Shown in pieces: positions 23,414 through 35,504 of a stretch of DNA of 57,684 nt (its first letter is position 1; each line of letters begins with the position of its first letter). A model generated the notes under the pieces. That model was not told the origin of the DNA. It saw only the letters and a program-made list of their open reading frames with translations, and did not search any database. Origin of the DNA: Rhizophagus sp. LPA8_4_AMF (Eukaryota > Glomeromycota > Glomeromycetes > Glomerales > Glomeraceae); NCBI GenBank assembly GCA_021464525.1, contig JADRCO010000076.1, forward strand, positions 1 through 57,684, given 5' to 3'. Made by a program: the position numbers and the translations under genes.

Positions 23414-24910
23414 ATGGACAACTATCAAGGAAATAAATTTATCTCAAGAGAGTTAGACTGTCCGGAATGTGGTAAACCTTGGATCTCTTTTGGATGGTGT
23501 AAGGACTGTGAAATTAATACCATGAAGGGAAACTTTCCTTACTGGACATCTGAAAATAGAGAGATTGATGAATTAATTCGTCATACTCAATTAAATGCCT
23601 CTCAAACTTGTGATTATTTGGAATGGATCCCGTTCGAGACTTTTGAAATGGTCAAATACATTGGTAATGGTGGATTTGGCAATGTCTATTCGGCACTTTG
23701 GATGGAAGGACCAAGGTGGAATTGGGATGATGGTGCGCAAGAATGGACTCGAGCTGGACCTATTTCTGTTGCTTTAAACGTCTTGACAATTCACTAAACA
23801 TTCAAGATTCTTACATTGATCAGGTATTTATTACCAAAAAAACTACGATAGATAAAATGATAATCATAGCGCACAAACATGATATACCGACTGTTTATAA
23901 GTGTAGCAAATGTATCGTTCTTATACATCATGTGCTACTATCTTGTACCATCATATATTGTTTACAAGAAAATATGTCGTACAGGTATAAGAACGATACA
24001 TTTGACACTGCGTAATATAAAAAAAGATATTCCCAATAATATTATGCCATTTTATATTTTATTATTAATATTTCTTTTACTATGCAGAGTATTAAATTTT
24101 ATTTTTTTTTTTTCATTTCAGATTAAAGCATATTGCAAATGCTTACAATCAGATTTGTTAGCTGAAACGTTTGGAATAACAAAAGATCCAACGTCTAATT
24201 ATATGATCGTTATGAAATATTATGAAAGCGGCAATTTATATCAATACCTTGATCGTCACAATGGATTTCTTTCTTGGAAAGATATAATAGATATGTTACG
24301 GGGAATCGCTAGAGGTCTTGAAAAGATTCATGTTGAAGGAAAAATTCATAGAAATCTTCATGGAGGAAATTTACTTATTAAGGATGAAGAAAATATTACT
24401 GACGCTCGTATTGGTGACGTGGGTCTTTATGGACCATGTGAATATAATAATTCATCGGGTCAGACATATGGAGTTTTACCATATATTGCGCCGGAAATTT
24501 TACGTGGTGGAAATTACAATACCGCTTCTGACATATATTCATTTGGTATTATTATGAATATTCTTGCAACTGGGAAAAGACCTTGGTATAATGAAGCACA
24601 CGATATTAGTTTAGCAAAAAATATTTGGGACGGTAAGAGACTTGAAATTTCGGATGATACACCAAAATTTTATGCAGAATTAATGCAACAATGTTGGGAT
24701 AATGAACCAGAAAAACGCCCTACCGCATCTTTTTTATATAAAAAATTAAATTGGATTAATTTAATTCTGGATAGTGCGGATAGTGCAAATCCGTTTGATG
24801 ATGATTACTACATTTCTGAAGAAAAAAGATGTAAAATAATTTCTCAATTGCCTAAAACATACACACATGACACATCCGAAAATACATCCCGAAGCATATT
24901 ATACAAGTAG
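23414..24910 (+). pseudogene. K3: pseudokinase copy with two frameshifts, tail type B
   Basis: Exon 1 is 23414-23823 and exon 2 starts at 24122, with the usual GT..AG phase-0 intron (298 bp) carrying the shared inverted repeat. The knuckle is C16, C19, C29, C32. One A is missing from the AAA run at 23776-23778, where paralogs have AAAA, so the frame shifts just before the conserved KRLDNS and ends early at 23797. In exon 2 a 7-bp insertion in the tail (near 24868, CACATGACACAT instead of CACAT) causes a second shift, ending at 24910 instead of about 24947. Between these lesions the kinase-like region is well kept, including HRNLHGGN, DVG and IAPE. It is either a recent pseudogene or, for the A-run, possibly a sequencing error; the 7-bp insertion argues for real decay. 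Confidence 0.85.
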
Positions 24911-25034
24911 ACTTTTGTATTTTCCTGAATTATCAAACATAATCATTAGTCGAAAAAATCCAATAATTTATAGACAATTAATATAGTTTATTTATTTTCG
25001 AATATATTTCTCAAAATTTATATTTTATTTGAAT

Positions 25035-25163
25035 ATTGCTAAATATCACCGCTGGTGATTGTCACCTTACCAGAATTAAGGTAGAATTTTGGGCAGAATT
25101 AAGAATGTCATGAAACTCTTCCCGTTAATATTTGCTAATGCTGGTGCGGTGATATTTTGCAAT
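25035..25163. mobile_element. 129-bp MITE in the K3 3' region
   Basis: The left end ATTGCTAAATATCACCGCTGG pairs imperfectly with the right end GGTGCGGTGATATTTTGCAAT. It shares its terminus and the GGTGATTGTCACCTTACCAG internal motif with the element at 23165-23303. It separates the K3 stop from the AATAAA at 25203. Confidence 0.75.
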
Positions 25164-25202
25164 GCCCTTTTTTATTGTAGTTAAATGAACCGCTTATTTT
25201 TC

Positions 25203-25208
25203 AATAAA
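25203..25208 (+). promoter_or_regulatory. Poly(A) signal of K3
   Basis: AATAAA in the conserved TTTTCAATAAATTTAA block, as after the lost copy near 19015. It is displaced from the stop by the 129-bp MITE. Confidence 0.5.
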
Positions 25209-25938
25209 TTTAACTCTGTTTTTATAAGTTAAAATCAAAAATTAACACAAAAATATTCTGAATGAGTAAAGTTTTCTAAAAAAAAAAAATTTTAAACAGC
25301 TAACTTTAAAATTACGACCTTTAGTCCTTTGTCTATTGTTACGCAGATCAGTGTGTATGGTGTAAGTTACACTTAGTATAACTTATACTTACACTTTGGA
25401 TAACTTACACTTAGTTACTTAGTATAACCTAACAGTATAAGTTATGATGAAATTATATATAAAGACGCATTGGACGCTCTGTTACTTTCACGTGATATCG
25501 ACGCAAACCGATAGTAACACTATAATAGCTCATGTCATGTTCAATAAATATTATTAAGATTATTATTAAATTTTACACAATTTTTTAGTTTATTGGTCTG
25601 GTTTTATCAAAGTGTTACAGACTATGACAATCATATTGAACAAATCGAGAGTTTTCAAAAAAAAAACAGCCGCAGTATATAAGACTTTAAATTACGACCT
25701 TACCTATAATAGCAATTTATGTTCGGTACGTTCCGCCTATCATGTCATTTTCAATAAATATTATTAAGATTATTTATTAAATTTAAACAGCTTTAGTAAC
25801 AACTTCTTGGTATGGTTTTATCAAAATGTCACAGACTAACAATATGATCATCATTAATAATGTTTGGACTAAATTGGTAGTGAATATCGTTAAATTACAA
25901 TGATATACAGTATATGCTAGCCTTCTTACGCAGCTTAA

Positions 25939-26222
25939 GGGCGTTCTCACGCATCTCCCTCAATGAGAATGGCTAATTATTGAGATTTTGCTCAAGTATT
26001 GCGATCAATTGAAGTAAAAATAGATAAAAAAGGAAATCAACATCAACCAATACTTACGAATTAGGATATATTATGCTTTTTTTGCCAATCAGAGAAACTC
26101 TATGAAGAAAAAAGATGGTCTGACCTCCCTTTTTTATTCATTGGAATGGTAACTCACTGATCTGCAACTTACTAATTAAAATTTCGTTTCCGATTCATTT
26201 AGTTAGGTGCTTGAGAACGCCC
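25939..26222. mobile_element. 284-bp Harbinger-type MITE with TAA target duplication
   Basis: Left end GGGCGTTCTCACGCATCT and right end (reverse complement) GGGCGTTCTCAAGCACCT form the terminal repeats, flanked on both sides by TAA (25936-25938 and 26223-26225). The paralogous segment at 22102-22130 reads CTTCTTACGCAGCTTAAAT with no insertion, giving an empty-site comparison. A 3-bp TWA target and GGG termini are typical of PIF/Harbinger non-autonomous elements. No transposase is present. Confidence 0.88.
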
Positions 26223-26467
26223 TAAATTTAATAAAATTTATGTTCAAGCTTCATGAAATTTACAAATTAGTGTTAACCACCTTTATTATTAATAATATGT
26301 ACTATACACGCCTTTTTAATTTGTGTATAACTCGCACGTAGATTTCATTTTTATTTATTTTTGTTGTCATTAAGAAATCAGATTATATTTATTATGCAAA
26401 ACCGCCTTTACAACACTCTTAACCAATGCACGCAAATTAGATAAAAAAGTTATATTATACAATAATA

Positions 26468-27321
26468 CAGAGGGTGATCAAAATTAGTTGGCCACTTTTC
26501 AAGTTGGAAAAACTTATATATATATATAATATAGCAATAATAAAAATTTAAGTTAAACAAATTCATTATGTCTTTGTTTATTAATTAGATAAAATTTTAA
26601 TAATAAATTCTATCTCCATTTGCAAAAATAACTCTCCAATTCTATGAGATATGCATTGATAGATTTTTTATAATATTCTGAAGGAATACCTTTCAATTTC
26701 AAGTAGTTTTATCAGAAAATTTAATAAAGTATGCAAGCATAATGTTGAAAAGTATTATAACATAATCTTGCATATTAATTACAGGCATTATGTAATGTAG
26801 TAATATGTAATTTATAAAGTTTTTCGAGTTTGCGAAGTTTTGCAAATTTAAATTTAAAATTGTATATTAAGGTTATTTTGAGATCTAGTGATTGGATTTT
26901 TGTAATTTTGGCAGATCCATCAGATTCGTCTCACTGAGAGAATTTGGATGGTGATAATTTAATTTTTGTAGGTTCAATATTCATTACATGTTTACGCTCT
27001 AAAAGCTTGGATGTTATCTACAATATTTTCTGAACCCGTGAAAGTTTACAATCTTAGCTCTTTTGATTCGTCTCATTGAGACGATTTGAATGACGGTTAG
27101 CTCATGTCTATCAGATCGATATTAACTGAATTACGATATTTTTAAAATTTTTAAGTTTTGGTTGCACAAATTGTAAATTTTTGTAATAGGTGGTTTCATA
27201 TTTTCGAAAAACTCTGAAAAATATGAAGCATTATAAATACAAAATTATATTTATTTATATTACATTAACACATGAAGATCTACAAAATTTTAGCAAACCG
27301 GATAATTTTGATCGCCCTCTG
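26468..27321. mobile_element. 854-bp Tc1/mariner-type element, decayed
   Basis: The left end CAGAGGGTGATCAAAATTAG and right end (reverse complement) CAGAGGGCGATCAAAATTAT form about 20-bp terminal repeats of Tc1 style, next to TA on the left and TT on the right (a mutated TA). The paralogous DNA at 22341-22375 runs straight through this point, so the whole block is an insertion. On the minus strand near 26613-26690 a short frame reads GIPSEYYKKSINAY then LIELESYFCKW, resembling the C-terminal end of Tc1 transposases. No intact transposase remains. Internal motif TCGTCTCATTGAGACGA (27068-27084) is a near-perfect palindrome, with a decayed second copy near 26925. Confidence 0.8.
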
Positions 27322-27732
27322 TTACTATTTTTAATGGATATTCTTAATATTAATTATTTTAATTCATTATGTTAAAATTAAAGCCACATCAATTCTGGAA
27401 CCTTCTAATCATAAAAATTACTAAATCTATAATTCACACATTAATTTATTATTATTAATATTTTATCAACTTTATACAAAGTCAGTCACAAACATATTAC
27501 GATTCAATTCGCAGCGCCACGATTGAAAAATTTTTTCCCTTGAAAACAAAAGCTTATTAATAAGCCCTTAACTTCCAAAATTACATTAAGGGATGTATTT
27601 TTGCCCACTTTGTAAGTTTACTTAGAACGACAAATAAGGTTTGAATGTAAATTTGACTTATACACGTTTTTTTAAAAACATGCGGCACATACATCAAATA
27701 ATATAATCGGCATTGCTGATAATATAGTTATC

Positions 27733-27873
27733 GAGTATGTATATACCTCCGATGTTGTATAGTATATTGTAAAAAACTATACTGTATAGATGAAAACTAT
27801 ATGTATAGATAAAAACTATACTGTATAGATTTTCGTCAACTATATTATACAACATCGGAGATATATCATACTC
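27733..27873. mobile_element. 141-bp foldback MITE upstream of K4
   Basis: Left arm GAGTATGTATATACCTCCG then ATGTTGTATAGTATA pairs with the right arm ending GGAGATATATCATACTC, about 37 bp per arm. The centre consists of three tandem copies of about 20 bp based on AAAACTATACTGTATAGAT, each itself palindromic. It lies about 260 bp upstream of K4. Confidence 0.8.
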
Positions 27874-28134
27874 AATATCGTTAAACCGGATAAACGAATG
27901 CGCCTTTACTAAAAAATATGAATCATTTTAAGTATAAAAGATACAAAATTTTCTTTGGGAATACAAACAATTTATATCTATACACAATTTCTTTTCGGTC
28001 TAAAAGAATAAAAATTATTATTAATTTTAAATATTATTAAAATATATTTCTTTTAGAGTTATTATTTTTTTGATATTTTTGACTAAGTAATTGTATATAA
28101 AAATAGTAAGAAATCATTTGGTTCGAATCTCAAG

Positions 28135-29639
28135 ATGAACAACTATCAAGAATATAAATTTATCTCAATGAAACTAAAAGATTGTCCAGAATGCGGGAAC
28201 CCCAGAATTTCATTTGGATGGTGTAAGGATTGTGAAACTAACTCTATGAAGGAAAATTTTCCTTATTGGACATCCGAAAATAAAGAGATTGATGAATTAA
28301 TCCGTCATACTCAATTGAATGCATCTCAAAAATGTGATTACTTGGAATGGATCCCGTTTGAGAAATTTGAAATGGTAAAGTACATTAGTAGTGGCGGATT
28401 TGGTAGTGTCTATTCTGCACTTTGGTTGGAAGGACCAAGGTGGAATTGGGATGATGGTGCGCAAGAATGGACTCGAGCTGGACCTACTTCTGTTGCTTTA
28501 AAACGTCTTGACAATTCACTAAACATTCAAGGTTCTTACATTAATCAGGTATTTCATTATTACCAAAAAAACTTCATAAATAAAATGATAAGCGTACAAT
28601 CATGATATACTGTGTATTACGTGTAGCAAATGTATTGTTCTTGTACCATCAGGTGCTATTCATATTGTTTACATACAGGTGGTATATGAAATATGTTGTA
28701 CAGGTATAGTAAGAGCGATACATTTGCCACTCGTAATAAAATAGTAAAAAAGGTATCCGCAATAATATTATGCCATTTTATTAATATTTCTTTTACTTTG
28801 AAGAGTATTAAATTTTATTTTTTATTTCATTTCAGATTAAAACATATCACAAATGTTTACAATCAGCCTCGTTAGCCGAAACATTTGGGATTACAAAAGA
28901 CCCAACATCCAATTACATGATTGTTATGAAATATTATGAAAATGGCGACCTATATCAATATCTTGATCGTTCAAATGGAATTCTTTCGTGGAGAGATATG
29001 ATTGGTATGTTATGGGGAACAGCTAGAGGTCTTGAAAGAATCCACGCTGAAGGAAAAGTACATAAAAACCTTCATGGAGGAAATTTATTTATTGAGGATG
29101 AAGAAATCTCAACAGACGCTCGTATTGGCGATGTGGGCCTTTATGGACCATGTTATTATCATGGAAATAAGAATTCAGGACAGATATATGGAGTTTTACC
29201 ATATATTGCGCCGGAAGTCTTACATGGTGAAAATTATACTCCTGCTTCTGACATTTATTCTTTTGGAATTATTATGAATACTCTTGCAACTGGAAAGAGA
29301 CCTTGGTATAATAGAGCACATGATCATTATTTAGCAAAAAGCATTTGTGATGGCGAAAGACTTGAAATTCCAGAAGATACACCAAAATTTTATGCAAAAT
29401 TAATGCAACAATGCTGGGACAATGAACCACGCAACCGCCCAACTGCAACTTATCTATATAAAAAATTAAATTGGATTAATTTAATTCGAGATAATCCGAA
29501 TCCATTTGATGATGATTATTACATTTCTCAAGAAAAAAGATGTAAAATACTTTCTCCATTGGCTAAAACATACACACATCCGAAAATTCATCCCGAAGCA
29601 TATTATGCAAGTAGACTTTTGTATTTTCATGAATTATAG
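28135..29639 (+). CDS. K4: zinc-knuckle pseudokinase, tail type B
   Basis: Exons 28135-28548 and 28836-29639 give 405 residues; intron 287 bp, phase 0. Knuckle C17, C20, C30, C33. The glycine loop reads SSGGFG, so its first Gly is lost. VALK lysine K123 is kept; Gln 138 is at the alpha-C Glu position. The catalytic loop is HKNLHGGN (N216 replacing the HRD Asp, and Arg changed to Lys), DVG at 237-239, IAPE after a 12-residue activation loop CYYHGNKNSGQI. The C-lobe has SDIYSFG and, unusually, EPRNRPTAT. The tail is type B and ends HPEAYYASRLLYFHEL. Loss of the first loop Gly together with HKN makes this the least kinase-like intact copy together with K6, with which it shares an identical 324-bp tract. 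Its intron carries a decayed inverted repeat in common with K2 and K3. Confidence 0.9.
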
Positions 29640-29733
29640 GATAATTTATTAATTAAATTTTTATTTAGTTAATAGAATTTAAATTACAAATGTTTTCTCT
29701 TCTCATTTTCTCTTTCGTTCGTTATTTCTTTTT

Positions 29734-29739
29734 AATAAA
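29734..29739 (+). promoter_or_regulatory. Poly(A) signal of K4
   Basis: AATAAA in the conserved TTTAATAAATTTAATATT block, 95 bases after the K4 stop. No element intervenes here, unlike in K1 and K3. Confidence 0.55.
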
Positions 29740-30448
29740 TTTAATATTATTTATTTCACCTTTTCTATAAATTAAATCAAATAATAAAATATTTATTATT
29801 AACTAATACAAAAATTTTCTGAAAAAATGTTTCAAAATTTTTTATGAACGTAATCTAAATCACTAATAACGAAGCCTGCCATTTTTATAAAAAAGTTTCG
29901 TTTTATTTTTAATAAAAAAGGTTTATTTTATCTTTAATAAAAAAGTTTCATTATTTTTTAATAAAAAATAAGAGACTTCTTGTTGACAATTTTTTATTTT
30001 GATTTATACTCGGTGTGCTCCTTTATTTTGTCATTTTAGGGCGTTTTATATGTAATACTTGAGACACACACAAATACCAGAAAAAGGATTTTATTAAATC
30101 CTAGAGATCATTTAAAACAATCAATTTAGTAAAGTGATATACTGAACGTAAAATTTCTTTAAAGAACGTAAAATAAGATCAAAAATTATGGCAAGCCGAA
30201 TCGGACAAATCTGCGCCTATTTCAACATGATAACCGCATCTATAATACCTTTTCCTATATTATCAAACAAGAAATTTACTTTTTAATAAAAAATTTCTTA
30301 TGTTGTGTAATAGTACAGATTTCTTAAAATAGTAAATATTTGTGATACACTAAATAATGTCACATAATAAATGTTAAATAAACGGCAAATGTTGTTGCTT
30401 GCCATACAAAATAGTATATTCATTGTATGATAAAGGGTTATCTCTAAA

Positions 30449-30725
30449 TGGAAAAGAACAGTCATCAAGGAATAAAATTTATCCTAAAAAATGTGGTAGC
30501 CTAATCCTTTTTTGGATCATTGTATAAGAAATTGCGGAACTACTTCCATGAAGAAAATTTGCTTTCAAAACTGGTAATTATTTGGAATGGACTCCCGTTT
30601 ATGAAATTTGAAATAATTAATGATAATCAGATAATGGAGAAGGACCACAGCGTGATGGAACGCAGAAAGTCAGTTTCAGAAAGCGTCGTTTTTGAAACGT
30701 CTTTGTAAATCGCAAGTTCTTTTAT
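30449..30725 (+). pseudogene. Kinase-like exon 1 relic, unit A
   Basis: It starts ATGGAAAAGAACAGTCATCAAGG, comparable with the K5 start, then runs through a broken knuckle (KKCGSLILFW by shifted frames) to LVIIWNGLPFMKFEIIND, a shifted form of CDYLEWIPFEKFEMVK, and RRKSVSE. Frameshifts and lost cysteines are evident. The counterpart in unit B is at 40640-40715. Confidence 0.75.
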
Positions 30726-31270
30726 TAACAATTTAAAAATACACCTTATCTCATCAACTCTTTATTCACTTTATATGATATTAAAAACTAGTTGATTAAT
30801 TTAATCGTAAATATTTATGTTTTCTTTTTTTTTATTGTATAAAATTAAGTTTATATTCAAATATTAATCATTGTCCGTCTATCGTAAATACCTTCACGTG
30901 CTTGACGGACCTAGCCTTCGTACTTTGGACCAATTAGATTAATTATTAATTCGCTATATGCTTAACGAAATTTAAGAGTTTGACGAAAATGCAGATGTAA
31001 GACTAAGCAATCAACCACTAAAAAGTTCTCTTAATCTCTTAATGAAGAATTTATTGATACTATTATTTTGATTTATTTATTCTGTCACACAAATTTTATG
31101 AATAATAAACAATGACCGGATTGGCCACCAGAACCGTTAATTATACGGAACAACTTTTCCGTTCTTTTACGCCATTCATCGTTAAGGGGTTACATCGGAA
31201 TATGATACCTCCATTCCGAACTAATTGTCATACAAATGCATTCTATCTATTGAGCACATAATATCAATTT

Positions 31271-31350
31271 TAAAAGATATTTTGTGATGGTAAAAGACTT
31301 AAAATCCCAGATGATACACTGAATTTAATGCGAAGATGCTGAAAAGCCAA
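31271..31350 (+). pseudogene. Kinase-like C-lobe fragment, unit A
   Basis: The DNA reads as ILxxDGKRLKIPDDTLNLM, the segment between the AHD..LAK helix and the QQCWDNEP motif, and ends in a stop. Counterpart in unit B at 41411-41455. Confidence 0.65.
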
Positions 31351-31740
31351 AAATCATCCTTATCTTTCTAAAAAAAATTGATAAAAGTATTACAAAGAAA
31401 ATAAACGATTTTATAATTGTATAAATAGGAAAATCCTTTATCAGATTATTTTTCAACTTTTGAAACGAGTTATTTAATGAATATTTGATATATATCATTT
31501 ATAAAATTATACCTTTCTCGGATTGATAGATACCTAAAGGTTAAATTAATAAAATCATATGAAATCATATGAAAGTATCGGCTTACTCCGAAAATGAGTA
31601 TAAATAACCTCTTCTGGATATATATATCTCTCGTCAATAAATAAAAAATCCGGTTTAATTTGACTATATTTGTCAGAAAATATTCTAATGCTTTTAGAAT
31701 ACTATTAGGTTAGAACTTTGTTTTAGTTTGTACACGATAT

Positions 31741-32060
31741 TAAATATTTGAGACTTGAAATTCCGAAGGATACACAAAATTTTATGCAGAATTAAATGCA
31801 ACAATGTTGGGACAATGACCCAGAAAAGCGTCCAACCGCTTCTTACTTTAATGAAAATTGGAGGAATGGATTACTTTAATAATATGTGAGGATCCAAATC
31901 CTTCAGAGATTTCAGATGAAAGTTCTGTTGCTGAAGAAAAAAGATAGGAAAGGATTTCATAATTACCTAAAAAATATATCTATCCATAAAAACATCCTGA
32001 AGCTTATATATACATATATACGTACAAGTAAACTTCTATATATTAGAAAAATGACCAAAC
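31741..32060 (+). pseudogene. Kinase-like C-lobe and tail relic, tail type C
   Basis: It reads RLEIPKDTQNFMQN, then after a shift NATMLGQ or QQCWDNDPEKRPTASY, then DPNPSEISDESSVAEEKR and a decayed HPKIH and YTYIRTSKLLYI tail. The ESSVAEEKR tail differs from types A and B of the intact genes. Counterpart in unit B at 41921-42210. Confidence 0.8.
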
Positions 32061-33490
32061 GCTGGCGTGTTTCGCCTATTTCTTCATTTTTATTGATTGG
32101 TTATAATGTAATATTCCGTCAATTTTATTTTTATTTTAGATGAACATAAAGTTTTTAAAAATAGTCAATGGTTTTTTGTGGAGAATGATATCATTTACGA
32201 ATGTATCTGTAATAGTGTGTATAAGCTTGACAATGACAAACTAACACTAACAAAGATTCATTTTTGTGTGAAGTAAATTAAATATAGTTAACATTTTTGT
32301 TTTTTCCTAAATCGTAAAACAAGCAATAGTTACATGTACTGTAATGACTACTGTATTATATAAATTACTTACGTTATATTGTACATTGTTTTATTTTGGT
32401 CACCTGTCCGGGCTGTCTCCTTGATCGACGATCTAACGTTTCAAAGTCCCATATGTCTATCGGTCAGATGGGAAGATACCCTTTTAAAATAGATAAGATC
32501 ATAAAGGCTAGAATACTGTAGAACATTCTATAGTGATTAATAATAATATTCGAATTTTTTTTTTGTCTCAATGTATAATCATAATCTTGTCGAAAAGTGA
32601 CCATATATGTGTTTTTTGTTATTGATTATTTAATATACGCTAACTTTAACAAAAAAAAGAGATATCATTTACCATTTTTAATCTATCTAGAATTCCAATC
32701 AAGAATACATTCCGATTTTTATGGGAAAATTATGCATATATGTATACGTATGAACGGTATAAAATCTTGTTATTATTCCTTTTTGGAATTCATGAAAGAC
32801 TCACATGATAGTCATGAAATATACGAAATTGGTAATGTGAGACAGACATAAAACCAATTGTTTAAATGGTAAATGTTAAACCAATTATTAATTGACAAAC
32901 ATTAAACCAAATATGTAATAACTCTGAAAAATTAAATACTTTTTTAATCTACTTCTTATTCCGTAAATTAATAAGATGATGATACCTCCACATCTAAAAA
33001 TAAAATTTTAAAGAATACGGTTAATAATGAATTTTTCGGATTCAGAATTAACCATACTAGCATTTATTTAAAACTCTAATTATAAATATTTATTAATTAT
33101 CGACATATTTATCTCTAGCTTATTATCTAGTTTATCTACATTCAGTAAAAATGACATAAGGATAAACTGCTTCGGAAATATCAAAGCATATTACATCTTC
33201 AAATTGCTGATTTAACCATCTTTATTATGATTTTAGTACCGAATTTAAATTTCCTTAAAAAGTATCAGTTATAGAGCTTTTATAACTTATTAGACAGATT
33301 TTGAAAGATATAAAGACAGCTTTTTTTTCGATGTATTTCTAAACTACAAAAAAAAAAAATAGTATCTACACATAATTCTTTTTGTGAGAGGAATATTTTT
33401 TTTTTTTCTTGCAAGATAAAATCATGAATTAATTTAATAGTAATCAAGACAAATATTTTATAATATTATAATAGGTTTACAGTATATCTT
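32061..33490. other. K5 upstream spacer
   Basis: No gene is seen; an 84-codon frame at 32597-32851 has no motif. The last 170 bp before K5 match those before K7 closely (AGATATAAAGAC, then A-run, TATCTACACATAAT, GCAAGATAAAATCAT), which marks the shared promoter of the K5/K7 pair. Confidence 0.55.
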
Positions 33491-34954
33491 ATGGAAGAGG
33501 ACAATTATCAAGGAAATAAATCTATCCCGAGGGAACTAAAAGACTGTCCAGAATGCGGGAAGCCCAGAGTTTCATTTGGATGGTGTAAGGATTGTGAAAC
33601 TAATTCAATGAAGGAAAATTTTCCTTATTGGTCATCCGAAAATAAAGATATTGATAAACTAATCCGTCATACTCAATTGAATGCATCTCAACATTGTGAT
33701 TATTTGGAATGGATCCCGTTCGAAAAATTTGAAATGGTCAAATATATTGGCAGTGGTGGATTTAGTAGTGTCTATTTTGCACTTTGGTTGGAAGGGCCTA
33801 GGCGGAATTGGGATGAAGGAGCGCAAGAATGGACTCGAACCGGTCCAATAAAGGTTGCTTTGAAACGACTTGATAATTCACTAAATATTTCAAGTTCTTA
33901 TGTTGATCAGGTATTATTTATTCCGATTTATTTCCTTGTTTAACAATTCAAAAAAAATCATAATGGCCGTAACGATGAATGCTAACAAAAAAAATAATAA
34001 TAATATACGGTGATCATTTCCTTGTTTAGTGTCTCGTCATTTGGTAAAAAGAGAAATTTATTAAATTTATTACAAAAAAATTAACATTTATAATATTTTA
34101 TCTGTGGAATTTTTTTTTTTATAAATGCATACAATTTAATTTCATTTTCTTCACTTTAGGTTAAAACATATCACAAATGTTTACAATCAACATCGTTAGC
34201 CGAAACATTTGGAATTACAAAAGACCCAACATCCAATTATATGATCGTTATGAAATATTATGAAAATGGCGACTTATATCAATACCTTGATCGTTCAAAT
34301 GGAATACTTTCGTGGAGAGATATGATTGATATGTTATGGGGGATAGCTGGAGGTCTTGAAAGAATTCACGCTGAAGATAAAGTACATAAAAACCTTCATG
34401 GAGGAAATTTATTTATTGAGGATGAAAAAATCTCAACAGACGCCCGTATTGGTGATGTGGGCCTTTATGGACCATGTTATTATCTTGAAAATAATAATTC
34501 AGGTCAGATATATGGAGTTTTACCATATATTGCACCAGAAGTTTTGCGTGGTGAAAATTATACCCCTGCTTCTGATATTTATTCGTTAGGCATTATTATG
34601 AATATTCTTGCAACTGAAAAGAGACCTTGGTATAATAGAGCACACGATTATAATTTGGCAAAAGATGTATGTAATGGTTTAAGACCTGCAATTCCAGATG
34701 ATACACCGGAATTTTATGCAGATTTAATGCAACAATGTTGGAGCAATGAACCAGAAAAACGTCCAACTGCATCTCTTATATATAAAAAATTAAGTTGGAA
34801 CAATTTATTTTGTGATTATGATTATTATGATGAAAAAAAAAGATATAAAATACATTCTCATCCGAAAATACATCCAGAAGCATATTATACAAGTAGGCTT
34901 TTGTATTTTCCTGAATTATCAAATATGATCATTAATCAAATAGGTTTATCATAA
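33491..34954 (+). CDS. K5: zinc-knuckle pseudokinase, tail type A
   Basis: Exons 33491-33910 and 34160-34954 give 404 residues; intron 249 bp, phase 0, acceptor TTTAG followed by a G so exon 2 begins with Val instead of Ile. Knuckle C19, C22, C32, C35. Glycine loop GSGGFS lacks the third Gly; lysine K125; Gln 140 replaces the alpha-C Glu; HKN at 216-218 followed by LHGGN; DVG at 239-241; IAPE follows a 12-residue loop CYYLENNNSGQI. ATEKRPW replaces the usual ATGKRPW. Tail type A (LSWNNLFCDYDYYDEKKRYK) ends YYTSRLLYFPEL with a short extension. It is the unit-A partner of K7. A catalytically dead, signalling-scaffold role is inferred from the Asn in place of the catalytic Asp. Confidence 0.9.
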
Positions 34955-35153
34955 ATACTGTAATTATTTATATTATTTACTGTATTTGTTTCTAACACAT
35001 CTTCAAATTTAATTATTTAGTTATAAATCATAAAGGTTTTTTCCGGAAAAAGCTGAATTATTGTAAGGAGTTTATCATTTTTTCCCGTATATTCTCTTAT
35101 TTTCTTCATTCATCCTCTTTTTTTACTTGATTAAATGAGAAATTTTACTCTTT

Positions 35154-35159
35154 AATAAA
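35154..35159 (+). promoter_or_regulatory. Poly(A) signal of K5
   Basis: AATAAA in CTTTAATAAATTTAAATCT, 200 bases after the K5 stop. The corresponding site after K7 (near 44910) is mutated and has no AATAAA. Confidence 0.5.
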
Positions 35160-35504
35160 TTTAAATCTATCTTCCCAAGTTAAATTAAATATGACAGAAT
35201 ATTATTAATCAATAAAGAATTTGGTTTAGTTAATCAAACTAGCTTGATTTTAGCAAATATATATATGATGTGTACAGTATATACTAAATATTATATCCTA
35301 AAATTATTAATTTTACGAGACTTTTTGCGACACATAAGCTAGAATTTTCGTATAAATCTATGGAATCAACAATGGAAATACCGTACGCAATCCTAAAACC
35401 CGTTAGTTTTCCATTCATTATTTTTTGTTCTTTTCCATGTCATTATTAGGGCGTTTTTAACGTAATACAAATGAGGAAATTCATTTAATAAATTTAAGGT
35501 AAAA

